NCBI GenBank assembly: GCA_001899765.1
Contig: MKWM01000039.1
Span: 1-42,984, forward strand
Length of the DNA stretch: 42,984 nt
Direction: 5' to 3'
Source of the DNA: Thiobacillus sp. 63-78
GTDB lineage: Bacteria > Pseudomonadota > Gammaproteobacteria > Burkholderiales > Thiobacillaceae
Each line of letters starts with the position of its first letter. Within the stretch, counting starts at the first letter, position 1. The notes below the pieces were generated by a model that was not told the origin of the DNA, did no database searches, and saw nothing but the letters and a program-made list of their open reading frames with translations. Shown here one piece after another: positions 9,432 through 20,485 of this stretch. The position numbers were made by a program, and so were the translations under genes.

Positions 9432-10745
9432 TTGGCCACGCCTAAAACCGGCTTGAACAAATACGGTGATCTGAAGCGCCGCCTGCTGTTCCTGCTCGGT
9501 GCCCTGATCGTTTACCGGATCGGTACGTTCATCCCGGTGCCGGGTATCGACCCGCTCGTGCTTGATCAGGTGTTCAAGTCGCAGCAGGGCGGCATCCTGG
9601 GCATGTTCAACATGTTCTCGGGCGGCGCGTTGTCGCGTTTCAGCGTCTTTGCGCTCGGGATCATGCCGTATATCTCGGCGTCGATCATCGTGCAGATGAT
9701 GACCAGCGTATCGCCGCAACTGGAAGCCCTGAAAAAAGAGGGTGAATCCGGTCGGCGCAAGATTACGCAGTACACCCGCTACGGAACCTTGTTCCTGGCC
9801 GTATTCCAGGCGCTGGGCATTGCCATCGCGCTGGAATCGCAGGCGGGTCTCGTGCTTGAACCTGGCCTGGCATTCCGCGCGATCACCGTGGTGACCCTGA
9901 CAGCCGGCACGATGTTCCTGATGTGGCTGGGCGAACAGGTGACCGAACGGGGGTTGGGCAACGGCATCTCGATCATCATTTTTGCGGGGATTGCCGCAGG
10001 CTTGCCGCATGCGATCGGCGGCACGCTGGAACTGACACGCACGGGTGCGTATTCGATTCCGCTCGTTTTGATGCTGTTTGTCGGCGTGCTGCTGGTGACC
10101 ACGCTGGTGGTGTTTGTCGAGCGTGGCCAGCGCAAGATTCTCGTCAACTATGCCAAGCGTCAGGTCGGTAAAATGGTCGTGGGCGGCCAGAGTTCGCACT
10201 TGCCGCTGAAACTGAATATGTCCGGGGTCATCCCGCCGATTTTCGCCTCCAGTATCATCCTGTTCCCGGCTACGCTGGCCGGCTGGTTCGGGAGCGGCGA
10301 GAGCATGAGCTGGCTGAAGGACATCGGGGCGACCCTGTCGCCTGGCCAGCCGATATACGTGCTGCTGTACGCCATCGCGATCATATTCTTCTGTTTTTTC
10401 TATACGGCCCTTGTGTTCAATTCCAAGGAAACCGCGGATAACCTGAAGAAAAGCGGTGCGTTCGTGCCGGGCATCCGGCCGGGTGAACAGACGGCGCGCT
10501 ATATCGACAAGATTCTGACCCGGCTGACGCTGGTGGGCGCCATCTACATCACGCTGGTGTGCCTGCTGCCCGAGTTCCTGATCCTGAAATGGAATGTTCC
10601 GTTCCACTTTGGCGGAACGTCCCTGCTGATTATTGTGGTGGTGGCCATGGATTTCATGGCGCAGGTTCAGGCCTATGTCATGTCGCACCAGTATGAAGGC
10701 TTGCTCAAGAAAGCCAATTTCAAGAACAGCTTGGCGGGGCGCTGA
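9432..10745 (+). CDS. secY: Preprotein translocase subunit SecY
   Basis: 437 residues, ten predicted membrane helices. SecY forms the protein-conducting channel of the inner membrane with SecE and SecG. The plug-region motif [14 protein letters not shown], the cytoplasmic loop [27 protein letters not shown] (split here by position, about residues 240-265) and [13 protein letters not shown] are diagnostic. The start is a TTG at 9432, preceded at seven bases by GAGGA; no in-frame ATG gives a full N-terminus. Its TGA overlaps the infA ATG. Confidence 0.97.
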   Translation: MATPKTGLNKYGDLKRRLLFLLGALIVYRIGTFIPVPGIDPLVLDQVFKSQQGGILGMFNMFSGGALSRFSVFALGIMPYISASIIVQMMTSVSPQLEALKKEGESGRRKITQYTRYGTLFLAVFQALGIAIALESQAGLVLEPGLAFRAITVVTLTAGTMFLMWLGEQVTERGLGNGISIIIFAGIAAGLPHAIGGTLELTRTGAYSIPLVLMLFVGVLLVTTLVVFVERGQRKILVNYAKRQVGKMVVGGQSSHLPLKLNMSGVIPPIFASSIILFPATLAGWFGSGESMSWLKDIGATLSPGQPIYVLLYAIAIIFFCFFYTALVFNSKETADNLKKSGAFVPGIRPGEQTARYIDKILTRLTLVGAIYITLVCLLPEFLILKWNVPFHFGGTSLLIIVVVAMDFMAQVQAYVMSHQYEGLLKKANFKNSLAGR

Positions 10746-10963
10746 TGTCCAAGGAAGATGTCATTCAGATGCAGGGCGAGGTAATCGAGAACCTGCCGAA
10801 CGCCACCTTTCGAGTCAAGCTGGAAAACGGGCATGTGTTGCTGAGTCATATCTCCGGAAAAATGCGTATGCATTACATCCGCATTCTTCCGGGAGACAAG
10901 GTGACGGTGGAGCTGACGCCGTACGACTTGACCAAGGGCCGGATCGTTTTCCGGGCCAAATGA
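10745..10963 (+). CDS. infA: Translation initiation factor IF-1
   Basis: 72 residues, a single S1-type OB domain. It begins [20 protein letters not shown] and includes the [13 protein letters not shown] and [18 protein letters not shown] blocks. IF-1 occupies the A site during initiation. It overlaps the secY stop by one base (TGATG). Location between secY and rpmJ is normal for beta- and some gammaproteobacterial relatives and Gram-positives, unlike Escherichia coli where infA is elsewhere. Confidence 0.97.
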   Translation: MSKEDVIQMQGEVIENLPNATFRVKLENGHVLLSHISGKMRMHYIRILPGDKVTVELTPYDLTKGRIVFRAK

Positions 10964-10990
10964 TTTTTTTGGCCGGCAGCAGCTGCCGGC
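10964..10990 (+). other. T-run followed by a perfect hairpin between infA and rpmJ
   Basis: Seven T residues directly follow the infA stop. They are followed by an 8-bp perfect inverted repeat (10972-10979 with 10983-10990) with a three-base loop. The T-run is on the wrong side for an intrinsic terminator on the plus strand, and on the minus strand it reads as A. A role as mRNA processing or stabilising structure is possible but not shown. Confidence 0.4.
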
Positions 10991-11008
10991 GGATGAATGG
11001 GGAAAACC

Positions 11009-11122
11009 ATGAGAGTACAGGCTTCAGTCAAGAAAATGTGCCGTAAATGCAAGGTTGTGCGCCGCAAGGGTGTGGTGCGCGTGATTTGCGAAGATCCGCG
11101 TCACAAGCAGCGCCAGGGCTAG
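11009..11122 (+). CDS. rpmJ: 50S ribosomal protein L36 (zinc-binding type)
   Basis: 37 residues, beginning [20 protein letters not shown]. Cys11, Cys14, Cys27 and His32 form the zinc ribbon of the C+ form of L36. Zinc-free paralogues replace this form under zinc limitation in some bacteria; none is seen in this window. The ATG follows a GGGGAAAA stretch. It ends the spc unit, and a promoter-like region follows. Confidence 0.96.
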   Translation: MRVQASVKKMCRKCKVVRRKGVVRVICEDPRHKQRQG

Positions 11123-11153
11123 GCACGCAGTTTGCTGACAAGTTTGCGTCCGG

Positions 11154-11185
11154 GTCAACCGAAAACAGGGTTGACGTGTTATAAT
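11154..11185 (+). promoter_or_regulatory. Probable extended -10 promoter with inverted repeat for the alpha unit
   Basis: TATAAT at 11180-11185 is a perfect -10 with an upstream TG (11177-11178), the extended -10 form. No good -35 is placed 17 bases upstream. Instead a perfect 7-bp inverted repeat, GTCAACC (11154-11160) and GGTTGAC (11169-11175) with an 8-base spacer, covers that position. It would drive rpsM onward with about 22 bases of leader. Confidence 0.55.
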
Positions 11186-11213
11186 TCTTTGTTTTGCGTT
11201 CGGAGCTTTGCGA

Positions 11214-11570
11214 ATGGCTCGTATTGCAGGGGTTAATATCCCGAATCATCAACACGCGGTTATTGCGTTGACCGCCATCTACGGCATCGGCCGGACGACG
11301 TCCGGCAAGATTTGCGACGCGACAGGGGTTGCCCGCGCGTCCAAAATCAAGGATCTCTCCGAGGCCGAGATGGAGCGCCTGCGTGAAGGCGTGGCCAAGT
11401 TCACGGTCGAGGGCGACCTGCGCCGTGAAATCACCATGAACATCAAACGCTTGATGGACCTTGGCTGCTACCGTGGTTTCCGCCATCGCAAGGGCTTGCC
11501 GGTTCGTGGGCAGCGCACCCGTACCAATGCGCGCACCCGTAAGGGCCCGCGCAAGGCCATCAGAAAGTAA
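11214..11570 (+). CDS. rpsM: 30S ribosomal protein S13
   Basis: 118 residues from ATG 11214, preceded by CGGAG. It begins [10 protein letters not shown] and contains the helix-two-turn-helix region [16 protein letters not shown]. The basic tail ends [21 protein letters not shown] and contacts P-site tRNA. A TTG six bases upstream is rejected. It is the first gene of the alpha unit. Confidence 0.97.
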   Translation: MARIAGVNIPNHQHAVIALTAIYGIGRTTSGKICDATGVARASKIKDLSEAEMERLREGVAKFTVEGDLRREITMNIKRLMDLGCYRGFRHRKGLPVRGQRTRTNARTRKGPRKAIRK

Positions 11571-11579
11571 AGGTTAACC

Positions 11580-11972
11580 ATGGCTACCAAGACAGCAGCG
11601 CGTGTGCGCAAAAAAGTCAAAAAGAATGTCGCCGAAGGCATTGCGCATATTCATGCCTCGTTCAATAACACCATCGTGACCATCACCGACCGTCAGGGCA
11701 ATGCGTTGTCGTGGGCGACGGCGGGTGGGGCGGGCTTCAAGGGGTCGCGCAAATCGACGCCCTTCGCGGCGCAGGTCGCGGCGGAAAACGCCGGCAAGAT
11801 GGCGCAGGAATACGGCGTCAAGAACCTGGAGGTCCGCATCAAGGGCCCCGGCCCGGGCCGGGAGTCCACCGTTCGTGCGCTGAATGCGCTGGGCTTCAAG
11901 ATTGTCGCGATATCCGATGTGACGCCAATCCCGCACAATGGCTGCCGCCCCTCCAAAAAGCGTCGTATCTAA
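11580..11972 (+). CDS. rpsK: 30S ribosomal protein S11
   Basis: 130 residues. It contains the conserved [20 protein letters not shown] and [17 protein letters not shown] segments and ends in [16 protein letters not shown]11 forms the platform of the 30S subunit near the Shine-Dalgarno helix. It lies 9 bases after rpsM and 15 before rpsD. Confidence 0.98.
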   Translation: MATKTAARVRKKVKKNVAEGIAHIHASFNNTIVTITDRQGNALSWATAGGAGFKGSRKSTPFAAQVAAENAGKMAQEYGVKNLEVRIKGPGPGRESTVRALNALGFKIVAISDVTPIPHNGCRPSKKRRI

Positions 11973-11987
11973 TTACCAGGGAAAATC

Positions 11988-12617
11988 ATGGCTCGTAATC
12001 TTGATCCCAAATGCCGCCAGTGCCGTCGTGAGGGCGAAAAGCTCTTTCTGAAAGGTGAGAAGTGCTTTACCGACAAATGTGCGATTGAACGTCGCGCCTA
12101 CGCGCCTGGCCAGCATGGCCAGAAAAGCGGCGCGCGTCTGTCCGGTTATGGCGTGCAGCTGCGTGAGAAGCAGAAAATCCGCCGTATCTACGGCGTTCTG
12201 GAAGGCCAGTTTCGCCTGACCTACAAACGCGCGGAAGGCCGCAAGGGCGTAACCGGCGAAAACCTGCTGTCCATGCTGGAATCGCGTCTGGATTCGGTGT
12301 GTTACCGCATGGGCTTTGGCGCGTCGCGCACCGAGGCGCGTCAGGTGGTCCGCCACAACGGCATCAACGTGAACGGCCGTCGCGTCAATATCCCATCCTA
12401 TCAGGTGCGCGCAGGAGATGTGGTCGAGGTAATCGACAAGGCGAAAGCCCATCTGCGCATCAAGGCGGCCGCGGAAGCGACGGCCGCACGTGGATACCCG
12501 GAGTGGATCGAAGTCGATGCCAAGGCGCTCAAGGGCACCTACAAGGCTGCGCCGCAACGTTCGGAACTGCCGTCGACCATCAATGAGTCGCTGGTCGTCG
12601 AGTTGTACTCCAAATAA
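11988..12617 (+). CDS. rpsD: 30S ribosomal protein S4 (four-cysteine type)
   Basis: 209 residues. The N-terminus has [10 protein letters not shown] followed by KCFTDKC, four cysteines that could bind zinc as in Gram-positive-type S4; Escherichia coli S4 has lost most of them. The S4 RNA-binding domain lies about residues 95-160 ([23 protein letters not shown] region). S4 nucleates 30S assembly and in Escherichia coli represses the alpha operon through a pseudoknot before rpsM. The leader here is too short to show such a fold by eye. Confidence 0.97.
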   Translation: MARNLDPKCRQCRREGEKLFLKGEKCFTDKCAIERRAYAPGQHGQKSGARLSGYGVQLREKQKIRRIYGVLEGQFRLTYKRAEGRKGVTGENLLSMLESRLDSVCYRMGFGASRTEARQVVRHNGINVNGRRVNIPSYQVRAGDVVEVIDKAKAHLRIKAAAEATAARGYPEWIEVDAKALKGTYKAAPQRSELPSTINESLVVELYSK

Positions 12618-12646
12618 GCTGGGACGATCTTAAGGAAACGCACTTT

Positions 12647-13627
12647 ATGCAAAGCGCCACGGAATTTCTCAAGCCGCGTATTGTGGAGGTGGATCGTGCC
12701 TCTCCGCTGCACGCCAAGGTCATCATGGAGCCTTTCGAGCGTGGCTATGGCCACACGCTCGGCAACGCGCTGCGTCGTATCCTGTTATCTTCCATGGTGG
12801 GCTATGCGCCGACCGAAGTGGCGATCAGCGGTGTCGTTCACGAATACTCGACCATTGAAGGCGTTCAGGAAGATGTCGTCGACATCCTGCTGAACCTCAA
12901 GGGCATCGCCTTCAAGATGCACGGCAAGTCCGAGGCCATTCTGAAAATATCCAGGTCGGGCGAAGGCGTTGTTACCGCAGGCGATATCGAGATCGGCCAT
13001 GATATCGAGGTGCTGAACCCCGATCACGTGATTGCCCACCTGACCAAGGGCGGCAAGCTGGATATGGAGATCAAGATCGAAGCCGGCCGCGGCTATCAGC
13101 CCGCCACCACGCGCAAGGTTCCGGAAGAAACCCGTGCGGTCGGTTCGATTCTGGTCGATGCCTCGTTCAGCCCGGTACGCCGTGTGGCCTATTCGGTTGA
13201 AAGCGCGCGCGTCGAGCAGCGCACCGACCTGGATCGCCTGGTCATCGACATCGAAACCAATGGGGTCGTCGAACCTGAAGAAGCCGTGCGAACGGCTGCC
13301 CGCATCCTGGTGAACCAGCTCTCCGTGTTCGCCGATCTGGAAGGGACCCCGGCCGAATCCGAGTCGCCGCGTTCCCCGCAGGTTGACCCGCTGCTGATGC
13401 GCCCGGTCGACGACCTCGAACTGACCGTGCGTTCGGCCAATTGCCTGAAAGCCGAGAACATCTATTTCATCGGCGACCTGATCCAGCGTTCCGAGACCGA
13501 ATTGCTGCGGACGCCGAATCTGGGGCGCAAGTCGTTGAACGAAATCAAGGATGTGCTGGCGTCGAAAGGACTCTCCCTGGGGATGAAGCTGGAGAACTGG
13601 CCGCCGGCAGGCCTCGAGCGCCCCTGA
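12647..13627 (+). CDS. rpoA: DNA-directed RNA polymerase alpha subunit
   Basis: 326 residues. The N-terminal domain (about 1-235) carries the dimerisation motif [18 protein letters not shown]. The C-terminal domain (about 250-315) carries the UP-element and activator-binding surface, with [38 protein letters not shown] and [21 protein letters not shown] precedes the ATG. It is followed by a 103-base gap with short tandem repeats and a hairpin before rplQ. Confidence 0.98.
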   Translation: MQSATEFLKPRIVEVDRASPLHAKVIMEPFERGYGHTLGNALRRILLSSMVGYAPTEVAISGVVHEYSTIEGVQEDVVDILLNLKGIAFKMHGKSEAILKISRSGEGVVTAGDIEIGHDIEVLNPDHVIAHLTKGGKLDMEIKIEAGRGYQPATTRKVPEETRAVGSILVDASFSPVRRVAYSVESARVEQRTDLDRLVIDIETNGVVEPEEAVRTAARILVNQLSVFADLEGTPAESESPRSPQVDPLLMRPVDDLELTVRSANCLKAENIYFIGDLIQRSETELLRTPNLGRKSLNEIKDVLASKGLSLGMKLENWPPAGLERP

Positions 13628-13628
13628 T

Positions 13629-13664
13629 AAGTTATCTGCCAAGTTATCTCCCAAGTAATCTGCC
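13629..13664 (+). repeat. Three tandem 12-bp repeats after rpoA
   Basis: AAGTTATCTGCC, AAGTTATCTCCC and AAGTAATCTGCC follow head to tail, starting 2 bases after the rpoA stop codon. Neighbouring units differ by one or two bases. The array looks like a local slippage duplication. No function is evident. Confidence 0.8.
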
Positions 13665-13678
13665 CACCATAAAGCGCG

Positions 13679-13698
13679 GGTCGCCGTGGCAGGCGACC
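13679..13698 (+). other. Hairpin in the rpoA-rplQ gap
   Basis: GGTCGCC (13679-13685) and GGCGACC (13692-13698) form a perfect 7-bp stem with a six-base loop. No T-run follows, so it is not a typical terminator. It ends 32 bases before rplQ and could affect mRNA processing or the ratio of alpha subunit to L17. Confidence 0.45.
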
Positions 13699-13730
13699 TG
13701 GCCCAAGAATACCAATCGAAAGGAAGCGCC

Positions 13731-14120
13731 ATGCGTCATCGTCAATCCAACCGCAAGCTGAACCGCACCACCAGCCATCGTCTGGCCATGTTTCGCAACA
13801 TGAGCGTGTCGCTGCTGCAGCACGAAGTCATCAAGACCACCCTGCCGAAAGCCAAGGAACTGCGCCGCTTCGTCGAGCCGCTGATCACCCTGGGCAAGGC
13901 GCCCACTCTGGCGAATCATCGTCTGGCGTTCGACCGCCTGCGCGACCGTGAAACGGTCGTCAAGCTGTTCGGCGAATTGGGCCCGCGCTACAAGACCCGC
14001 CCGGGCGGCTATTTGCGCATCCTGAAATACGGCTTCCGGAATGGCGACAATGCACCCATGGCATTGGTCGAACTGGTCGATCGCCCGGATACCGACGCGG
14101 AGCCGGTCTCTGCCGAGTAG
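13731..14120 (+). CDS. rplQ: 50S ribosomal protein L17
   Basis: 129 residues from ATG 13731, preceded by AAAGGAAG. It begins [17 protein letters not shown], the invariant L17 start, so a longer frame beginning in the gap is rejected. L17 lies near the tunnel exit next to L22 and L32. It is the last gene of the alpha unit and is followed by a strong terminator. Confidence 0.97.
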   Translation: MRHRQSNRKLNRTTSHRLAMFRNMSVSLLQHEVIKTTLPKAKELRRFVEPLITLGKAPTLANHRLAFDRLRDRETVVKLFGELGPRYKTRPGGYLRILKYGFRNGDNAPMALVELVDRPDTDAEPVSAE

Positions 14121-14140
14121 GGAAGACCGCATCGCATCGA

Positions 14141-14166
14141 AAAGCCGGGGTTCACCCGGCTTTTTT
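14141..14166 (+). terminator. Intrinsic terminator of the ribosomal cluster
   Basis: GCCGGG (14144-14149) and CCCGGC (14155-14160) form a stem with a five-base loop. It is preceded by AAA, which extends the stem, and followed by six T residues and GTTT. It lies 21 bases after rplQ. Confidence 0.9.
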
Positions 14167-14263
14167 GTTTCTTGTGGGGAGCACGGCGGCATGCCCCGCG
14201 GTTTCTTGCCGCGAGGGGCTCCGCTCAGGCATAGTCGGCATTTTCATCCAGCCTGGAAGAACA

Positions 14264-14992
14264 GTGATTGTCCTCTTTACCGATTTCGGAACGCGCGATC
14301 CCTATGTGGGGCAAGTCAAGGCGCGGCTGGCTGAGCTTGCGCCCACCCAGCAGGTGGTGGACCTGCTGCATGAGGCCCCTGATTTCAATCCGCACGCGGG
14401 TGCGCATCTGCTTGCTGCGTTCGCGTCCGGTTTTCCGCCAGGATGCACGTTTCTGGCGGTGGTGGATCCGGGAGTCGGCACCCCGCGAGGGGCTGTGGTG
14501 GTGCTGGCCGGCGGACGCTGGTTTGTCGGACCGGATAACGGACTGCTCTCCGTCATTGCCGCACGTCATGCCGATACGCGCCTGTGGCGGATTACCTGGC
14601 AGCCCGGAGAGATGTCGTCGACCTTTCACGGGCGCGACCTGTTCGCGCCGGTCGCGGCGGCCATTGCGCGCGGCGAATTTCCTGCCGACAGGCTGGCTTC
14701 GATCGACAGGCTCGAGGTTGAATTCGATTCCGGCGATCTCGCGCGCGTGATCTACATCGATCATTTCGGCAATGCCTGGAGCGGGGTGCGCGGCGTACCG
14801 GAGAATGCGCACGTCAGCGCCGCCGGCGAACGCTTCCGGCATGGAGACAGTTTCGGCCTGGTCGGCAAAGGCGAGGGGTTCTGGTTTATCAACAGCGTGG
14901 GCCTGCTCGAACTGGCGGTCAATCGCGGAAGCGCGGCCAGGACGTTTGGCCTGGTGGTGGGTGATCCGGTTGACGTGAGACGCCCGAATTGA
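14264..14992 (+). CDS. SAM hydroxide adenosyltransferase (DUF62 family)
   Basis: 242 residues from GTG 14264, with GGAAGA just upstream; the frame is open further back to 14165 but without family character. The start reads VIVLFTDFGTRDPYVGQVK. The N-terminal domain includes DPGVGTPRGAVVV and FVGPDNGLLS, with the metal-free SAM-binding Asp-Arg-His set of this family. The C-terminal barrel includes YIDHFGNAWSG. Family members split S-adenosylmethionine with water to adenosine and methionine, related to fluorinase and chlorinase, but none of the halogenase-specific features can be claimed. It is a single gene facing a convergent glycerate kinase. Confidence 0.85.
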   Translation: MIVLFTDFGTRDPYVGQVKARLAELAPTQQVVDLLHEAPDFNPHAGAHLLAAFASGFPPGCTFLAVVDPGVGTPRGAVVVLAGGRWFVGPDNGLLSVIAARHADTRLWRITWQPGEMSSTFHGRDLFAPVAAAIARGEFPADRLASIDRLEVEFDSGDLARVIYIDHFGNAWSGVRGVPENAHVSAAGERFRHGDSFGLVGKGEGFWFINSVGLLELAVNRGSAARTFGLVVGDPVDVRRPN

Positions 14993-15007
14993 AATGGCGC
15001 GGCCCTG

Positions 15008-16273
15008 TCAGGACAGGCCCAGCAACAACACACGGTAATCGTTGACGTTGGTTCGGGTGGGGCCGGTGACGACAAGGTCGCCCAGTCCGGAAAAGAAACC
15101 GTAGCTGTCGTGCCCGGCCAGCCGTCCGGCCGCGTCCACCCCGCTGGCCCGGGCACGTACGAGGGTGTCAGGCGTCAGCACGGCGCCGGCATTGTCCTCG
15201 CTGCCATCGATCCCGTCGGTATCGCAGGCGATGCCCCACGCGGGTGTTTCGCCCAGCGCCAGGGCCAGGGCCAGCAGGTATTCGCTGTTGCGGCCGCCCC
15301 GCCCCGATCCGGGCCGCAAGGCAACCGTGGTTTCGCCGCCGGAGATGAGGGCGAGCGGCCGGCGCCGTGCCTGCGCATGCGCCAGCGCCGCGTGCTGATG
15401 GGCCACGCTTTGCGCATCGCCAGTGACCTTGTCCGAAAGCAGCAGGGCCGTGACGCCGTGCTGCTCGAAATACCGGACCGCAGCCATCAGGCTGCCGCGC
15501 GCCTGGGCGATGACGCGGTTTTCCATCCGCACAAAACAGGGGTCGTCAGAGCGGGGCGTATCCGGCAGGCGGCCGGCGGCGCACGCTTCCAGATGATGCC
15601 TGACGCCAGGCGGAAGCGTGATGCGCCAGCGCTGCAATTGTTCGAGTGCGTCGCTGCATGAGCTGGTATCCGGTGCGCAGGGCCCCGATGCGACGGAACC
15701 GGGGTCGTCACCGACGACATCGGAAATGATCAGCGCCAGTCCCTGGGCGCCCTGAGCGGCGCGCGCCAGCTGGCCGCCCGACAGGCGGGTGAGATGCTTG
15801 CGCACGGTGTTGATGTCCTGGATGCTTGCGCCGACATGCAGGAGTGTCTGGGTCAGCTGGCGCAATTCCTTCAGGGTCACCCCCTCGACGGGTGCGGCAA
15901 GGAGGCTGGAGCCGCCGCCCGACACAAGCGCCAGCAGGAGATCGTCCGGACCCAGCTGGCGGCACATGTCCAGCATCCGCAAGGCCGCCGCTTCGCCCCG
16001 CTCATCCGGCAGGGGATGGCTGGCCTCGACGACCTCGATGCGCTGCGTGGGCAGGCCGTGCAGATAGCGCGTGACCACCAGACCGGACAGCGGCGCATCG
16101 GCCGGCCAATGGGCCTCGACCGCCATCGCCATGCTGGCGGCGGCTTTGCCGCCGCCGACCACCAGCGTGCGGCCGTGCGGAGGCCCGGGCAGATGCGGTG
16201 GCAGAACCTGCCGGGGATCCGCCGCGTCGACCGCAGCCTGAAACGAACCCCGTAGCAGCGAGCGTGGATCCAT
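15008..16273 (-). CDS. Glycerate 2-kinase, MOFRL family (GckA/TtuD type)
   Basis: 421 residues, the normal length. The N-terminal domain shows VVGGGKAAASMA and LVSGGGSSLLAAP, and an INTVRKHLTRLSGGQLA segment. The C-terminal MOFRL domain shows ISGGETTV, GRGGRNSEYLLALA and ACDTDGIDGSEDNAGA. Such enzymes phosphorylate D-glycerate to 2-phosphoglycerate; many databases still call them hydroxypyruvate reductase. The gene is convergent with the SAM hydrolase gene (16 bases apart) and has no visible pathway partners beside it, so its feeding pathway (tartronate, serine or photorespiratory-type) is unknown. Confidence 0.88.
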   Translation of the reverse strand: MDPRSLLRGSFQAAVDAADPRQVLPPHLPGPPHGRTLVVGGGKAAASMAMAVEAHWPADAPLSGLVVTRYLHGLPTQRIEVVEASHPLPDERGEAAALRMLDMCRQLGPDDLLLALVSGGGSSLLAAPVEGVTLKELRQLTQTLLHVGASIQDINTVRKHLTRLSGGQLARAAQGAQGLALIISDVVGDDPGSVASGPCAPDTSSCSDALEQLQRWRITLPPGVRHHLEACAAGRLPDTPRSDDPCFVRMENRVIAQARGSLMAAVRYFEQHGVTALLLSDKVTGDAQSVAHQHAALAHAQARRRPLALISGGETTVALRPGSGRGGRNSEYLLALALALGETPAWGIACDTDGIDGSEDNAGAVLTPDTLVRARASGVDAAGRLAGHDSYGFFSGLGDLVVTGPTRTNVNDYRVLLLGLS

Positions 16274-16348
16274 GCGCGAAAAACCTTCAAAACCCGGATT
16301 GACTGGCAGGGTCCGTGTCGTGCGGCCGGTTATAGGCGTTGCCGAATG

Positions 16349-16372
16349 AAAACGGCCAGGACCGCCTGGCCG
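16349..16372 (-). terminator. Intrinsic terminator, minus strand
   Basis: CGGCCAGG (16353-16360) and CCTGGCCG (16365-16372) form a perfect 8-bp stem with a four-base loop. On the minus strand the stem is followed by TTTTC (complement of 16348-16352). It lies about 20 bases beyond the end of the Ala-rich lipoprotein gene. Confidence 0.8.
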
Positions 16373-16393
16373 CTGGGTCCGGATATTTCGCGA

Positions 16394-16717
16394 TTACTGC
16401 TTGGCGGCATCCTTGGCCTTGTCCGCCATGTCCTGCATCTTGTCGGCGCCCGCGGCGGCGGTGTCGGCGGCACTCTGCGCCACGCCCGCAGCGGCATCGG
16501 CAGCGGTATGCCCTGCCGCGCTGGCGGCATCGCCTGCGGCGGTGGCCGCGGCACCGGCTGCTTCCGCCGCGGAGTTCGCCGCCTGCGAGGCGGAGTCTGC
16601 TGCGGCGCCGGCAGCTTCCTTGGCCTGGTCCATGGCGGGCGCGGACGCTTCCTGTGCTTTCTGGCAGGCAGTCAAGGCGAAGACGGCGAAAAGTGCAACG
16701 AAAATCCTGGATGGCAT
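16394..16717 (-). CDS. Alanine-rich small lipoprotein
   Basis: 107 residues from ATG 16717, preceded by GGGAGAG. The signal peptide MPSRIFVALFAVFALTAC has a lipobox LTAC with the lipidated Cys at residue 18. The mature part is dominated by Ala with scattered Ser, Asp and Lys in a helical repeat (AADSASQAANSAAEAAGAAA and onward) and ends AKDAAKQ. It should be a long amphipathic or coiled helix anchored by lipid, probably to the outer membrane. No enzyme motif is seen and no family is recognised with confidence. It resembles Lpp-like or stress-associated Ala-rich proteins only in composition. The gene is monocistronic with its own terminator. Confidence 0.75.
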   Translation of the reverse strand: MPSRIFVALFAVFALTACQKAQEASAPAMDQAKEAAGAAADSASQAANSAAEAAGAAATAAGDAASAAGHTAADAAAGVAQSAADTAAAGADKMQDMADKAKDAAKQ

Positions 16718-16841
16718 GGAATCTCTCCCTGATGTGGATTGGAATGAAAAGGAACGACGCGCGTATTGAAACCCGCTGTTTATTGATAATGCCAAAATAC
16801 GCCGGACACAAGCCGAACCGTGGATGATTTCGCAATCGATA

Positions 16842-17576
16842 TTAAAAATGCTCGTCCGGACGCAGATAGCGCCACTGTCCCGATGGCAGCTCGCCGAGGC
16901 GTACCCGGCCGATCCGTACGCGCTTCAGGCCCACTACCTTCAGGCCAACCAGTTCGCACATGCGGCGGATCTGGCGCTTGCGGCCTTCCTTCAGGATGAA
17001 GCGCAACTGGTCCGCATTCTGCCAGCCGACCCGGGCGGGACGCAGCGCGCGGCCGTCGAGCGAGAGGCCGTGGTTGAGCAGTGCGAGCCCCTTGTCGTCG
17101 AGTCGTCCGCTCACCCGCACCAGGTATTCCTTCTCGATATCGGAATCATCGCCGATCAGTTGCCTGGCGATGCGACCGTCCTGCGTGAGCACCAGGAGGC
17201 CGGTGGAATCGATGTCGAGCCGCCCGGCGGGCGCCAGGCCTTTGAGGTGCGCGGGGTGGAAACTCTGATTCGCCCGCCCGTCCTGCCACTGGGTATCGCG
17301 CCGGATCAGCGTCACGGCGGGCTGGTAGCCGGGCTCGGGCTGACCCGACACGTAACCGACCGGCTTGTGTAGCAGGATGGTGGCGCGCTGTGCTTGCTGT
17401 GCGCTGGCAGCATCGTCCAGCCGTATCGCGCAATCCGGATCGACCCTGGTGCCCAGCTCGCTCACCCGCCTGCCGTCGACGAACACCAGCCCGCGTTCGA
17501 TGTAGCGGTCGGCCTCGCGCCGCGAGCACAGGCCGCGTTCCGACATCAGTTTCGACAGGCGAACCGGCTCGGCCAT
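16842..17576 (-). CDS. rluF: RluF-like rRNA/tRNA pseudouridine synthase
   Basis: 244 residues from ATG 17576. An N-terminal S4 RNA-binding domain ([20 protein letters not shown], residues 6-50) is followed by the RsuA-family catalytic domain. The catalytic Asp121 lies in [11 protein letters not shown], and the late motif [14 protein letters not shown] is present. The order and the C-terminal [18 protein letters not shown] stretch resemble RluF, which in Escherichia coli modifies U2604 of 23S rRNA and a tRNA-Tyr position. RluB or RluE activity cannot be excluded. The start lies one base beyond the uvrA stop, so the two are cotranscribed. Confidence 0.8.
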   Translation of the reverse strand: MAEPVRLSKLMSERGLCSRREADRYIERGLVFVDGRRVSELGTRVDPDCAIRLDDAASAQQAQRATILLHKPVGYVSGQPEPGYQPAVTLIRRDTQWQDGRANQSFHPAHLKGLAPAGRLDIDSTGLLVLTQDGRIARQLIGDDSDIEKEYLVRVSGRLDDKGLALLNHGLSLDGRALRPARVGWQNADQLRFILKEGRKRQIRRMCELVGLKVVGLKRVRIGRVRLGELPSGQWRYLRPDEHF

Positions 17577-17577
17577 C

Positions 17578-20400
<2,823 letters not shown>

Positions 20401-20485
20401 TGTCGGGGTGCGTGAGGCGTAATTCGCAACCTGCTAATATAACGGACTTCACGAATTCGCCTAACACTGTTTAGCACATCCCGAC

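Noticed and set aside
7863..10688. A minus-strand open frame of over 900 codons opposite rplF-secY.
   Set aside because: It lies entirely opposite conserved ribosomal and secY genes, has a low-complexity His/Arg/Gln-rich translation and no recognisable domain; GC-rich third positions create such frames.
14191..14219. Hairpin before the SAM hydrolase gene (GCCCCGCGG with CCGCGAGGGGC) as a second terminator or riboswitch.
   Set aside because: It has a bulged stem with no T-run and sits just after a clear terminator; nothing supports a ligand-binding structure.
20401..20485. A LexA (SOS) box for uvrA.
   Set aside because: No CTG-N10-CAG match is seen in the uvrA-yajR gap; only AT-rich -10-like sequences are present.
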